Assembly: GCA_945861275.1 (NCBI GenBank)
Contig: CAMATZ010000010.1
Coordinates: 62,001-126,000 of the forward strand
From: Bordetella parapertussis
Lineage (GTDB): Bacteria; Pseudomonadota; Gammaproteobacteria; Burkholderiales; SG8-41
Direction: 5' to 3'
DNA length: 64,000 bases
Shown: positions 29,957-39,571 of the stretch, in pieces
Layout: each line of letters begins with the position of its first letter
Numbering within the stretch: the stretch's first letter is position 1
Notes under the pieces: model-generated
Databases searched by the model: none
The model's input: only the letters and a program-made list of their open reading frames with translations
Told to the model about the DNA's origin: nothing
Program-made: the position numbers and the translations under genes

Positions 29957-29984
29957 AAAAAAAAGCCCTGTCGGCGACAGGGCT
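29957..29984 (-). terminator. Rho-independent terminator after rplU-rpmA
   Basis: On the minus strand, AGCCCTGTC-GCC-GACAGGGCT forms a 9-bp stem followed by eight T. It lies 23 bases past the rpmA stop and upstream of obgE, so it would end most rplU-rpmA transcripts and reduce readthrough into obgE-proB. Confidence 0.9.
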
Positions 29985-30006
29985 TGTTGCCGGCGCTTGG
30001 GTTTGA

Positions 30007-30264
30007 TCAGGCCGCGAGCACGCTGACAAACATGTGGTTTTGCGGCCCTTTTTTTGCGAAATCAACACGACCGGTGACTTTCGCGAACAGTGTGTGATCG
30101 CGGCCCATGCCGACGTTGTCACCGGCGTGCATGCGCGTGCCACGCTGGCGCACGATGATGCTGCCTGCGGGTATCAGTTCGCCGCCGAACGCCTTGACGC
30201 CCAAGCGCTTGGACTCTGAATCGCGCCCGTTACGTGAACTGCCGCCTGCTTTTTTGTGTGCCAT
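30007..30264 (-). CDS. rpmA: 50S ribosomal protein L27
   Basis: This 85-residue protein starts [20 protein letters not shown], the N-terminus that reaches the peptidyl transferase centre, and carries on with [20 protein letters not shown]. There is no N-terminal cleavage extension of the Firmicutes type. It is 15 bases downstream of rplU and followed by a strong terminator. Confidence 0.98.
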   Translation of the reverse strand: MAHKKAGGSSRNGRDSESKRLGVKAFGGELIPAGSIIVRQRGTRMHAGDNVGMGRDHTLFAKVTGRVDFAKKGPQNHMFVSVLAA

Positions 30265-30279
30265 ATTCGTTCCTGCCGA

Positions 30280-30591
30280 TTATCCGTTAATGCCGACAAT
30301 TTCGAGCTCGGTGAAATTCTGACGGTGACCTTGCTGCTTGCGATAGTGCTTGCGGCGGCGCAGTTTAAAAATATGCACTTTGTCGCCGCGGCCATGCGCC
30401 AGTACCTTGGCGGTAACCGTGGCGCCCGCCACCAGCGGCTGGCCCAGTTTTACCGCTTCGCCCTCGCCAATGGCCAGCACCTGGTCAAGCGTAATCTCGG
30501 CGCCTACGTCTGCAAGTAGTTGTTCTACTTTGACTTTTTGCCCGCCACTAACGCGATACTGCTTGCCGCCTGTTTTTACGACTGCGTACAT
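30280..30591 (-). CDS. rplU: 50S ribosomal protein L21
   Basis: This 103-residue protein starts at the ATG at 30591 ([19 protein letters not shown]). The open frame extends upstream but the family starts here. The conserved [21 protein letters not shown]-terminal segment binds 23S rRNA. It is the first gene of rplU-rpmA and divergent from ispB. Confidence 0.98.
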   Translation of the reverse strand: MYAVVKTGGKQYRVSGGQKVKVEQLLADVGAEITLDQVLAIGEGEAVKLGQPLVAGATVTAKVLAHGRGDKVHIFKLRRRKHYRKQQGHRQNFTELEIVGING

Positions 30592-30865
30592 GATAAACCT
30601 CAATTTGGCCTCGTTGCGCGCGCGGACTGAGCGCACTTTTACAACCCCCTGCACGCCCACCTACCGCACTGCACCAGCAACTTGGAAAGCCGGGTAGTTT
30701 ACGAAAAAACACGTTCGATGTCAAAGACAAAGAATTTGGGGGCCATGTGCGCAAGTATTTGTATTGCCATAAGGTTTTGGATACCGGCTGCAGCAAACGA
30801 TGCAGCTCGCCCGACAATCTGCAGTGCGGATACGGTATCATCAGAATTTTTCGCGGTCTCCAATA

Positions 30866-31834
30866 GTGTCCATAGAAGCCATCCGCGAATTTATTGCTGC
30901 GGATATGCAGGCGATAGATCGCGTTATCCGTTCCCGCCTGAATTCCAGCGTTGCTTTGATCGGGCAGGTGGCGGAGTACATCATCGGCGGTGGCGGCAAG
31001 CGACTGCGGCCCGCGCTGGTGGTGCTGTCAGCCGGCGCTCACGGCTATCAAGGCACGCTGCACCATCAACTCGCCGCGGTTATTGAGTTTATTCATACCG
31101 CAACCTTGTTGCACGACGACGTGGTGGACGAATCCGGCTTGCGCCGCGGCCGTCCCACAGCGAATGCATTGTTCGGCAATGCCGCCAGCGTGCTGGTCGG
31201 CGATTTTGTCTACTCCCGCGCCTTTCAGATGATGGTTGAGGTGGGAAATACGCGCGTTCTCGAAGTATTGGCGGAGGCCACCAACATTATCGCCGAGGGC
31301 GAGGTTTTGCAGCTGATGAGTTGCCGCAATCCCGACATCGACGAGGCCGGTTATCTGCAGGTTATCCGTTGTAAGACGGCGAAACTTTTTGAGGCGGCAA
31401 CGCGCATCGGCGCCTTGCTGGGCGGGGCGGACAAAGCGGCAGAAGGCGCCATGGCACGTTATGGCGCGCACTTGGGCACGGCGTTTCAGTTGATTGACGA
31501 CGTGCTCGATTACAGCGGCGACCATGCGCTTATTGGTAAGAACGTAGGCGATGACCTGGCCGAAGGCAAGCCCACCTTGCCGCTGATTCATGCGATGCGC
31601 CGCGGTTCCGCGGCGCAAGTGGTCGCAGTGCGCCGCGCTATCGAAGCCGGTGGTCTGCAAGAGCTGCCGGCGGTGTTGGAGGCGATACGGGAAACCGGCG
31701 CGCTGGACTATGCCCGCGCGTGCGCGCGTGCGGAAGCGTGCCTCGCCAGCAGCGCGCTGCAGGGGCTTGCCCACAGCCAACAGCGCGAATTTCTGCTACA
31801 ATTAACCGACTTTGCGGTAACGCGAACTTACTGA
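30866..31834 (+). CDS. ispB: Octaprenyl diphosphate synthase-like polyprenyl synthase
   Basis: This trans-polyprenyl diphosphate synthase supplies the ubiquinone side chain. From the GTG at 30866 it has 322 residues and begins MSIEAIREFIAADMQAIDRV, close to E. coli IspB in length. An ATG at 30800 would add 22 unrelated residues. Both aspartate-rich motifs are present: DDVVD (residues 84-88) and DDVLD (about 210), with GGGGKRLRPA and the CKTAKLFEAA segment. The divergent position relative to rplU-rpmA is the standard proteobacterial arrangement. The product chain length is not proven by sequence. Confidence 0.93.
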   Translation: MSIEAIREFIAADMQAIDRVIRSRLNSSVALIGQVAEYIIGGGGKRLRPALVVLSAGAHGYQGTLHHQLAAVIEFIHTATLLHDDVVDESGLRRGRPTANALFGNAASVLVGDFVYSRAFQMMVEVGNTRVLEVLAEATNIIAEGEVLQLMSCRNPDIDEAGYLQVIRCKTAKLFEAATRIGALLGGADKAAEGAMARYGAHLGTAFQLIDDVLDYSGDHALIGKNVGDDLAEGKPTLPLIHAMRRGSAAQVVAVRRAIEAGGLQELPAVLEAIRETGALDYARACARAEACLASSALQGLAHSQQREFLLQLTDFAVTRTY

Positions 31835-32000
31835 GAATGTGGTTTGGCGCGTATCGACGAAGTCGCTGATCAGCAGTCAATAGCGGTATCCACATAAGCG
31901 CGGCGCTGCCGCGTGTTTTTTTCTGTGGATTCCCGTGGATTGGACAGGCCGCGATTGGCTGTTCACTTGATGCGTTATTCGTCGTTCCAGAGTTTCAAAT

Positions 32001-32077
32001 CGGGGTGTAGCTCAGCCTGGTAGAGTACTGCGTTCGGGACGCAGGAGTCGGAGGTTCGAACCCTCTCACCCCGACCA
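32001..32077 (+). tRNA. tRNA-Pro (anticodon CGG)
   Basis: This 77-base cloverleaf has acceptor CGGGGTG/CACCCCG, the anticodon stem-loop CTGCG-TTCGGGA-CGCAG with anticodon CGG (32035-32037), T-loop GGTTCGAACC and an encoded CCA end. It reads CCG codons. It lies between ispB and the pilS region. Confidence 0.97.
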
Positions 32078-32304
32078 ATCTTTTGTTGGCCCCGCTGGAT
32101 GTGGCGTTGCGCAGTTTACGGTGCCGCAGCGATAGCGTTTTCCGTCCCATCGCGAAAAAAGCGCAAAATTCCCGCCAAGGGCGTACCACCATGGCGGGCA
32201 GCGGCCTGCGGCGCGGCCAGCGTACGCCGCACGGCGCGCCAAACTCGACGGCTGCCAAGGAATACGGCAGACTTACCCGGTCTCTTTCGCAGGGCGCTGC
32301 CGTC

Positions 32305-32535
32305 ATGGGCAAATATCTATTGTTACTAGCGGGTGTTTTGATCGTTTACTGGATCATCCGTTCGAGTCTGCGCCGCAGGAACCTTGCTGCACGCAAAGAC
32401 AAGTCCGCCCCAGACCAGGACATGGTGCGTTGCGCCCAATGCGGCATTCATGTGCCGCGCGGCGAAAGCCTTATGGTGCGCGGACAATTTTATTGCTGCG
32501 CGGATCATCAACGCAGTCATGACCCTGGAAGCTGA
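32305..32535 (+). CDS. PP0621 family small protein
   Basis: This 76-residue protein has an N-terminal membrane helix (MGKYLLLLAGVLIVYWIIRS), a basic stretch and a C-terminal cysteine-rich part MVRCAQCGIHVPRGES with a later CC pair (FYCCADHQ). The CxxC...CC arrangement looks like a small metal-binding ribbon. This is the PP0621 family, commonly found just ahead of pilS. It is seven bases from the pilS start and probably cotranscribed. I chose the ATG at 32305 because the longer open frame upstream runs back almost to the tRNA. Confidence 0.8.
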   Translation: MGKYLLLLAGVLIVYWIIRSSLRRRNLAARKDKSAPDQDMVRCAQCGIHVPRGESLMVRGQFYCCADHQRSHDPGS

Positions 32536-32541
32536 ACGCGG

Positions 32542-34164
32542 ATGAATGCGCTTGCGCAGAATCCATCGCGCCAGGCGCCCGTCGCGCCAGGCGGCACGGT
32601 GGATGATGGATACTCCGAATCGCACTGGCGTTCGCTGCATTTTTTCAATGGCTACCGCATAATTATTGCGCTGGTGCTGCTCGGCGGTGTGATTTTTAGC
32701 GAGAGTTCATCGCAGTTGGGTGCTTACGATCGCGCCTTGTTCATACGGGTAACCATCGCCTATTTGCTGTTTGGCATTGTTTGCGTGGCGGGCATCAGCA
32801 CGCGCTGGCGGTTTAATACGCAAATTGCCATTCAGGTGGCGGCGGATATCGGTTTTCTCACCGTGCTCATCTACGCCAGCCGTGGTGTGACCAGCGGTAT
32901 AGGACTGCTGTTGCTCGCCACGTTGGCGGGTGCGGGGCTGATCAGCCGCGGGCGGCTGACGCTGTTTTATGCCGCGCTGGCGAGTATTGCCGTGCTGCTC
33001 GAACACGCCTATGAGGTGCTGGTTTTTCAGGAGAGCGCGGCGCAGTTTATTCAGGTGGGATTTCTTTCGATGGGGTACTTTGCCACTGCGCTGGTGGGCC
33101 ACACCCTGGCGCGTTTGACGCAACTGAATAAGGAAATCAGCGCGCAACGCGAGATTGACGTGGCGAATCTGTCCGAAGTGAACCGCCTGGTGATACAGGA
33201 CATGCCCGACGGCGTGGTGGTGGTCGACGGCGAGGGTGTGGTGCGTCAGGTGAATACGCAGGCGGCGGCGTTCCTCGGCGAATTCGGCGGGCGGAAAAAT
33301 GTGAAGCTCGCGGACTATGCGCCGGGGCTGGCGCTGCATCTCGCACGCTGGCGCGCGGGCACTGCGGGCGTGTCACAAGGTTATGCAGCGTCGATGGATG
33401 AAAGTCAAGGGCTGCGCTTTGTGCCGGTGGGCGCGCACCCGGAAGCGGGTACGGTGATCTTTCTCGAGGATCTTACGCGCGCGCGCGAACAGGCGCAGCA
33501 AATGAAGCTGGCGGCAATTGGACGCCTGACCACCAACATTGCGCATGAAATCCGCAATCCGCTGGGGTCGATCAGCCACGCCGCGCAGTTGCTGCTGGAG
33601 GAACCGGAAAGCGCACCCGGCATGCGGCGGCTGTTGGGCATTATTCATGACAACACACAGCGCCTGAACCGCATGGTGAATGATGTGTTGGGCCTGAATC
33701 GCGGCCAAACGGCGTTGCTGGAGACCTTTGGCGTGGACGAATTCGTGCGTCAGTTCGTCGTGCAGATCGCCGAAACCGAGCATGCTGATCCTGCAATATT
33801 TTCGGTGCGCACCGACAGCGGCCTGAAGGTGCAGTTCGACAGAATGCATCTGAACCAGATCCTGTGGAACCTGTGCCGTAACGCCCTGCGCCATTGCCGC
33901 GGCCAGCCAGGCAGCGTGCGGATCGACGCCCACCGCGTGCGCGGCGGCCGTGTTGTAAAATTGGATGTCATCGATGATGGCGCCGGCGTGCCGCCGCCGG
34001 TGCGCAGCGGGTTGTTCGAGCCCTTTGTCAGCCATGCGGCGGGCGGGACAGGTCTTGGTTTATATATAGCGCGGGAAATGTGCGCGGCGAATGGCGCCAC
34101 ACTGGACTATGTGGCGCGTAGCGCAGGCGCGCAATTCACATTAACGTGCTGGGCGGGTGAATGA
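32542..34164 (+). CDS. pilS: Two-component sensor histidine kinase PilS
   Basis: This 540-residue kinase has about six N-terminal membrane helices (residues 35-205), a PAS-like region (about 225-320, IQDMPDGVVVVDGEGVVRQV), a HisKA domain with the phospho-accepting His in TTNIAHEIRNPLGS (about 335), and a HATPase domain with DDGAGVPP, FEPF and GGTGLGLYIARE near the C-terminus. It overlaps pilR by four bases. In Pseudomonas PilS controls type IV pilin transcription through PilR. No pilin gene lies nearby, so the target genes are elsewhere. Confidence 0.92.
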   Translation: MNALAQNPSRQAPVAPGGTVDDGYSESHWRSLHFFNGYRIIIALVLLGGVIFSESSSQLGAYDRALFIRVTIAYLLFGIVCVAGISTRWRFNTQIAIQVAADIGFLTVLIYASRGVTSGIGLLLLATLAGAGLISRGRLTLFYAALASIAVLLEHAYEVLVFQESAAQFIQVGFLSMGYFATALVGHTLARLTQLNKEISAQREIDVANLSEVNRLVIQDMPDGVVVVDGEGVVRQVNTQAAAFLGEFGGRKNVKLADYAPGLALHLARWRAGTAGVSQGYAASMDESQGLRFVPVGAHPEAGTVIFLEDLTRAREQAQQMKLAAIGRLTTNIAHEIRNPLGSISHAAQLLLEEPESAPGMRRLLGIIHDNTQRLNRMVNDVLGLNRGQTALLETFGVDEFVRQFVVQIAETEHADPAIFSVRTDSGLKVQFDRMHLNQILWNLCRNALRHCRGQPGSVRIDAHRVRGGRVVKLDVIDDGAGVPPPVRSGLFEPFVSHAAGGTGLGLYIAREMCAANGATLDYVARSAGAQFTLTCWAGE

Positions 34165-35519
34165 ACGCAAAAAGTCATGTGCTGGTGGTGGACGATGAGG
34201 CGGATATCCGTGAACTGCTCGGCATGACGCTGACACGTATGGGGGTCGAGTCACATGGCGCGGCCACGCGTGAAGAAGCGCTGGCGCTGCTCGCGGCCAA
34301 CCACTATGACCTGTGCCTGACCGACATGCGCCTGCCCGATGGCGATGGCTTGACGGTGCTCGAGTATGTCGCGCAGAATCATCCGCACACGCCGGTGGCG
34401 GTGATCACAGCGCACGGCAGCACGGAAAATGCCGTGGCGGCGTTAAAGGCGGGCGCTTTTGATTACCTTGCCAAACCGGTATCGCTGGAGCAGTTGCGCG
34501 CGTTGATACAGTCGGCGCTGAATCTGCCGCCGCTGCCGCGCCAGCCGCAGGGCGCGGTGGTGAACGAAGGCCCGCTACTGGTGGGAAATTCACCCTTGAT
34601 GCAGCAGGTGCGGATCCTGATCGACAAGCTCGCGCGCAGCCAGGCGCCGATCCATGTTTCGGGCGAATCGGGCAGCGGCAAGGAACTGGCCGCGCGCCTG
34701 ATACATGATAAGGGTTCGCGCCAGGCGGCGCCGTTTGTGCCGGTGAATTGCGGCGCGATTCCGGAAAATCTGATGGAATCGGAGTTTTTTGGCTACAAGA
34801 AAGGGGCGTTCACTGGTGCTGACGCCGACCGCGATGGATTTTTTCAGGCGGCGCGCAGTGGCACCCTGTTCCTGGATGAGGTGGCTGATTTGCCGCTGCC
34901 GATGCAGGTGAAGCTGCTGCGCGCGATCCAGGAGAAAAAAGTGCGCAAAGTCGGTTCCACCGCGGAAGAAAACGTTGACGTACGCCTGATCAGCGCCACC
35001 CACCGCAATTTGTCTGACGAGGTGGAAAACGGCTTGTTCCGGCAGGATCTGTTCTACCGTCTCAACGTCATAGAATTGCGCATGCCTGCACTGCGCGAGA
35101 TGCGTGAAGATATTTCATTGTTGGCTGGCGCAATACTGAAGCGGCAGGTGGAGCCGCTGGGCGTGCCTGCGCCGCGACTTTCGCCCGCGGCACTCTCGGC
35201 GCTGGCAGCCTACGATTTTCCAGGGAACGTGCGCGAATTAGAGAACATTTTAGAGCGCGCGCTGGCACTCACCAGAGGCGACGAGATTCAGCTGGAGGAA
35301 TTAAGGCTTTCGCCAAAGCGGGAGGCGTTGCTCGACGTATCCGGGCTGCCACTGCCAGAACGTCTGGAAAAGATCGAACGCAAGGCCATACTGGATGCGC
35401 TCGAAAAGACGCACTACAACCGTACTGCGGCGGCCAAGGTACTCGGCGTGAGTTTTCGCGCTTTGCGCTATCGCATGGAGCGTCTGGGCATCAAAGACGA
35501 ACTCGACGCGAAGCGGTAA
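34161..35519 (+). CDS. pilR: Sigma54-dependent response regulator PilR
   Basis: This 452-residue NtrC-type regulator has a receiver domain (1-120) with phospho-acceptor Asp55 in LCLTDMRLPDGDG. The AAA+ domain has Walker A GESGSGKELAAR (about 170), the sigma54-contacting GAFTGA loop (about 217) and FLDEVADLPLPMQ. The C-terminal Fis-type helix-turn-helix is NRTAAAKVLGVSFRALRYRM. With pilS it forms the usual pair for type IV pilus expression with RpoN. Confidence 0.94.
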   Translation: MNAKSHVLVVDDEADIRELLGMTLTRMGVESHGAATREEALALLAANHYDLCLTDMRLPDGDGLTVLEYVAQNHPHTPVAVITAHGSTENAVAALKAGAFDYLAKPVSLEQLRALIQSALNLPPLPRQPQGAVVNEGPLLVGNSPLMQQVRILIDKLARSQAPIHVSGESGSGKELAARLIHDKGSRQAAPFVPVNCGAIPENLMESEFFGYKKGAFTGADADRDGFFQAARSGTLFLDEVADLPLPMQVKLLRAIQEKKVRKVGSTAEENVDVRLISATHRNLSDEVENGLFRQDLFYRLNVIELRMPALREMREDISLLAGAILKRQVEPLGVPAPRLSPAALSALAAYDFPGNVRELENILERALALTRGDEIQLEELRLSPKREALLDVSGLPLPERLEKIERKAILDALEKTHYNRTAAAKVLGVSFRALRYRMERLGIKDELDAKR

Positions 35520-35531
35520 CGCGCGCAAATC

Positions 35532-36059
35532 ATGGTGCGATTGACCAGCGAGGGTCTCATCGAAGGCGTGCGCTACGTGGCCTCGCCCAATTGCGATGCG
35601 CGGCCCGCCGGCGTGCTGATCGAGTTGATCGTGGTGCATAACATCAGCCTGCCGCCGCGCGAGTTCGGCGGGCCGGGCATCATCGATCTATTTCTGAATC
35701 GCCTGCAGGGCGATGCGCATCCTTACTACGCGGCCGTCGCGCACCTGCGGGTGTCGGCGCATTTTTTGATACGGCGCGATGGTGAGTTGATTCAGTTTGT
35801 GCCGTGCGCGATGCGCGCCTGGCACGCCGGCATCTCGCGCTGGCGCGGGCGCGAGCGCTGCAATGATTTTTCGCTGGGCATAGAGCTTGAGGGCGCCGAC
35901 GATATTTCGTTTGAGGACGCGCAATATGAGCGCTTGCGCGAGCTCATCGCCGCCTTGCGGGCGCACTACCCGATTACCGGTGTTGCGGGTCACGCCGAAA
36001 TTGCAGCAGGGCGCAAAACCGATCCAGGACCGTCTTTTGACTGGTCAAGGATAAATTAA
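35532..36059 (+). CDS. ampD: 1,6-anhydro-N-acetylmuramyl-L-alanine amidase AmpD
   Basis: This 175-residue zinc amidase recycles peptidoglycan in the cytoplasm by cleaving anhydromuropeptides. AmpD residues visible include VVHNISLPPREFGG (zinc His), RVSAHFLIRRDGELIQFV, the GRERCNDFSLGIELEG motif, and the C-terminal zinc site GHAEIAAGRKTDPGPSFDW. It has no signal peptide, as expected. It is 12 bases downstream of pilR, so it may be cotranscribed, an arrangement seen in other betaproteobacteria. Confidence 0.95.
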   Translation: MVRLTSEGLIEGVRYVASPNCDARPAGVLIELIVVHNISLPPREFGGPGIIDLFLNRLQGDAHPYYAAVAHLRVSAHFLIRRDGELIQFVPCAMRAWHAGISRWRGRERCNDFSLGIELEGADDISFEDAQYERLRELIAALRAHYPITGVAGHAEIAAGRKTDPGPSFDWSRIN

Positions 36060-36299
36060 AACATGAAATCAATAGGTTAACGATAATAGCCGGCAGCCTG
36101 CCGTTGTGCGATGCGCCTATAGGCTTGATTTTATTTGGTTTTTTCGTGAAAAGTAGGCGGCGCACCGTTTTGGAGCGTTTTCGGCGCCAGCTTGTTGCAC
36201 AATTTTTACGCAATGAATCCGATGCTTAGCGCTGGTTCTTGCTGTTTTTCAAGAGCTTTTCAGAAAAGTGTAAAAACCAGTTGCGTTCTCAAAACCTCG

Positions 36300-36346
36300 A
36301 CACTAGAATTCGTTGTGTATCCGGTTTTAACCACAACATATAGTGG
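36300..36346 (+). promoter_or_regulatory. Two NrdR-like boxes upstream of nrdA
   Basis: In the 466-base gap before nrdA, CCACAACATATAGTGG (36331-36346) matches the NrdR box ACACWATATATWGTGT at 13 of 16 positions. A weaker box ACACTAGAATTCGTTG (36300-36315) starts 31 bases earlier. NrdR boxes normally come in pairs about 31-32 bases apart, three helical turns. A TATAGT -10-like sequence overlaps the second box. Outside this site I see nothing else recognisable in the gap. Confidence 0.6.
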
Positions 36347-36525
36347 TCTGGTGTAGCGGAGTAGTGGTCAAAGGGCGGGTGGTCATTGCGAGCACAGATC
36401 GTGAATGCCGCAACGTGGTGACAATCCGGGAGGGCGGTGTGTTTCGAAAGCATGCGGGTGTATGAAGGTGCGTGCAATCGAACGCGTTTTTACTAAAAAA
36501 ACCTATAACTATCAAGAGGTCACCC

Positions 36526-39420
36526 ATGCTATCCGTGAATCTGGCAAGCGAAACCATACAGCCTGTTCCCGTTTCGACTTTTTCCGCCACGGAGGTTACG
36601 TCTGAACGAGAGGCGGCCTATGCGCAATACAAGGTGATCCGGCGCAATGGCTCGGTGGTCGGCTTTGAACCGCCCAAGATCGCCATTGCCATGACCAAAG
36701 CGTTCATAGCGGTTAACGGTGGCCACGGTGCCGCCTCGGCGCGCGTGCGCGAGCAGGTGGCGCAGCTCACCGAAAACGTGGTCAATGCCCTGATGCGCCG
36801 TCAGCCATCGGGCGGCACGCTGCATATCGAAGACATCCAGGATCAAGTCGAACTCGCGCTGATGCGCGGCGGCGAGCATCACACGGCGCGTTCGTATGTG
36901 CTGTATCGCGAAGAGCGCGCCAAGGAGCGTGCACGGCAGCGCGAGGCGCAGCAGGCCGCGACCGCCGCCATGCCCGGTGCCGAGGTTAAGCCGGGCATTA
37001 ACGTGACCGAAAACGGCGTTTCGCGCCCGCTCGATGTCGCGCGCATCGGCGCGCTGGTCTCCAGCGCGTGCGAAGGCCTCGGCCGAGAAGTCAGTGCGTC
37101 CGCCGTCATGGAAGGCATGCAGCGCGATTTGTACGATGGCGTGCCGATGGAAGAAGTGCGCCGCTCGCTGATACTGGCGGCACGCGCTTTGATCGAACAG
37201 GATCCGAGCTACACCTATGTCAGCGCGCGTCTGTTGCTGCACACGCTGCGCATGGAAACGCTGGGTGTGGAAGCCACGCAGTCCGACATGAAAACGCTGT
37301 ATGCCGACTATCTGCCGGCGTTCATCAAAAAAGGCATCGCGGCGGAGCTGCTGGATGAGCGTCTGGGCGCCTATGACCTGAAAGCGCTGGGCGCGGCGCT
37401 GGACGCCAGCCGCGACCTGAAATTCACCTACCTCGGGCTGCAGATTTTGTACGATCGTTATTTCCTGCACATTCAGGGCCAGCGTATCGAACTGCCGCAA
37501 ATTTTCTACATGCGCGTGGCGATGGGCCTCGCGTTGAACGAGCCCGAAGGCCGGCGCGAGGCGCGCGCCATCGAGTTTTACAACGTGCTGTCGTCGTTTG
37601 ATTTCATGAGCTCCACGCCGACGCTGTTCAACTCCGGCACGCGGCGCTCGCAATTGGCGAGTTGCTATCTCACCACCGTGGCGGACGACCTCGACGGCAT
37701 CTACGAGGCGATCAAGGAAAACGCCATGCTGCAAAAGTACGCCGGCGGCATAGGCAACGACTGGACGCCGGTGCGCGCACTGGGCGCGTACATCAAAGGC
37801 ACCAACGGCAAATCGCAGGGCGTGGTGCCGTTTCTGAAGGTGGTGAACGACACCGCCGTTGCCGTCAATCAGGGCGGCAAACGCAAGGGTGCGGTATGTT
37901 CGTACCTTGAGACCTGGCACCTCGACATCGAAGAATTTCTTGAATTGCGCAAAAACACCGGCGATGACCGCCGCCGCACGCATGACATGAATACCTCGAA
38001 CTGGATTCCCGACCTGTTCATGAAGCGGGTGATGGAAGGCGGCGAGTGGACCCTGTTTTCACCATCGGATGTGACGGATTTGCATGAGAAATACGGCAAG
38101 GCCTTTGAGCAGGCCTATATCGAGTATGAGGCCCGTTGCACGCGCGGCGAAATGAAACTCTACAAGAAGCTGCCCGCGGCGCAACTGTGGCGCAAAATGC
38201 TCACCATGCTGTTCGAGACCGGGCATCCGTGGATCACCTTCAAGGATCCGTGCAACCTGCGCTCGCCGCAACAACACGTCGGCGTCATTCACAGCTCCAA
38301 TCTGTGCACCGAAATCACGCTCAACACCGGCCCCGATGAAATTGCCGTGTGTAACCTGGGTTCGGTGAATATGCCCGCGCATCTGGATCTGGCAAGCGGC
38401 CGGCTCGACATGGAGAAGTTAAAGCGCACCGTGGGCATCGCCATGCGCATGCTGGATAACGTGATCGATCTGAATTTTTACTCGGTCAATAAGGCGCGCA
38501 ACTCCAACTTCAAGCACCGTCCGGTGGGGCTCGGCATCATGGGCTTTCAGGATTGCCTGCACCTGCTGCGCATTCCGTATGGGTCGCAGGCGGCGGTGGC
38601 ATTTTCGGACCGCTCGATGGAGCAGGTGTGCTACACCGCCTATCAGGCATCCGCCGATCTTGCCGAGGAGCGCGGCCCGTACTCCACCTTCAAAGGCTCG
38701 TTGTGGGAGCGCGGCATACTGCCGCAGGACACCTTGAAACTGCTCGCCGATGAACGCGGCGGCTACGTGGAATGCGACACCTCGGCCACGCTCGACTGGG
38801 AGCAATTGCGCAAGCGCATCAAGCAAGTGGGCATGCGTAACTCCAATTGCATTGCCATCGCGCCCACCGCCACCATCGCCAACATCACCGGCTTGTCGCA
38901 GTGCATAGAACCGACGTATCAGAATCTCTACGTGAAATCGAATCTGTCGGGCGAATTCACGGTGGTGAACGAGTTCCTGGTGCGCGATCTCAAGAAGCTC
39001 AATCTGTGGGATGAGGTGATGATCGCCGATCTTAAGTATTTCGACGGCTCGCTGGCGAAGATCGACCGTATTCCACCCGATGTGCGCGGCCTTTACGCCA
39101 CCGCGTTCGAAATCGAACCCAAGTGGCTGGTCGAGTGCGCGGCGCGGCGTCAAAAATGGGTGGATCAGTCGCAATCGCTGAATATCTACATGGCGGGCGC
39201 TTCGGGCAAGAAGCTCGACGAAACGTATAAGCTGGCGTGGCTGCGCGGCTTGAAAACCACCTACTACCTGCGTACGCTGGGCGCCACCTCGGCGGAAAAA
39301 TCCACCGGGCGCGCAGGGCAGTTAAACGCGGTGACCGCCGATGGCGGGGCGACCGAGACACCAGCGACGGATGCGAAGTTTTGCGCCATAAACGATCCGG
39401 AATGCGAAGCATGCCAATAG
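36526..39420 (+). CDS. nrdA: Ribonucleotide reductase class Ia alpha subunit
   Basis: This 964-residue protein reduces ribonucleoside diphosphates. The ATG at 36526 has AGAGGT just upstream; the open frame before it is not conserved. Two ATP-cone-like regions (about residues 38-130 and 165-255) precede the catalytic barrel, as in the long NrdA of Pseudomonas. Active-site residues are the redox pair Cys383 and Cys609, radical Cys594 and Glu596 in SSNLCTE, and the C-terminal relay Cys960/Cys963 (CEAC). nrdB follows after 151 bases. The upstream NrdR-like boxes predict repression when dATP/ATP signals sufficiency. Confidence 0.97.
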   Translation: MLSVNLASETIQPVPVSTFSATEVTSEREAAYAQYKVIRRNGSVVGFEPPKIAIAMTKAFIAVNGGHGAASARVREQVAQLTENVVNALMRRQPSGGTLHIEDIQDQVELALMRGGEHHTARSYVLYREERAKERARQREAQQAATAAMPGAEVKPGINVTENGVSRPLDVARIGALVSSACEGLGREVSASAVMEGMQRDLYDGVPMEEVRRSLILAARALIEQDPSYTYVSARLLLHTLRMETLGVEATQSDMKTLYADYLPAFIKKGIAAELLDERLGAYDLKALGAALDASRDLKFTYLGLQILYDRYFLHIQGQRIELPQIFYMRVAMGLALNEPEGRREARAIEFYNVLSSFDFMSSTPTLFNSGTRRSQLASCYLTTVADDLDGIYEAIKENAMLQKYAGGIGNDWTPVRALGAYIKGTNGKSQGVVPFLKVVNDTAVAVNQGGKRKGAVCSYLETWHLDIEEFLELRKNTGDDRRRTHDMNTSNWIPDLFMKRVMEGGEWTLFSPSDVTDLHEKYGKAFEQAYIEYEARCTRGEMKLYKKLPAAQLWRKMLTMLFETGHPWITFKDPCNLRSPQQHVGVIHSSNLCTEITLNTGPDEIAVCNLGSVNMPAHLDLASGRLDMEKLKRTVGIAMRMLDNVIDLNFYSVNKARNSNFKHRPVGLGIMGFQDCLHLLRIPYGSQAAVAFSDRSMEQVCYTAYQASADLAEERGPYSTFKGSLWERGILPQDTLKLLADERGGYVECDTSATLDWEQLRKRIKQVGMRNSNCIAIAPTATIANITGLSQCIEPTYQNLYVKSNLSGEFTVVNEFLVRDLKKLNLWDEVMIADLKYFDGSLAKIDRIPPDVRGLYATAFEIEPKWLVECAARRQKWVDQSQSLNIYMAGASGKKLDETYKLAWLRGLKTTYYLRTLGATSAEKSTGRAGQLNAVTADGGATETPATDAKFCAINDPECEACQ

Positions 39421-39571
39421 CGGGAGCGTCGGCATAGGCGGAAGGGAAAATGGCTCGGGAATTGTTGTAACGGCGTGCCGTATGAACCAGCGGCGATACC
39501 TACACCACATAAAGTTGCCGCGCGCTATTGAAGCACCTGGTATCCACCCATAATGCGAATAAAGGAGACTT

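Noticed and set aside
36529-37983. A 484-codon minus-strand ORF opposite nrdA
   Set aside because: It is antisense to an unambiguous NrdA; long antisense frames are expected at this GC content and codon bias.
39502-39517. A third NrdR-like box upstream of nrdB
   Set aside because: Only about 11 of 16 positions match and there is no partner box at 31-32 bases, so it is not distinguishable from chance.
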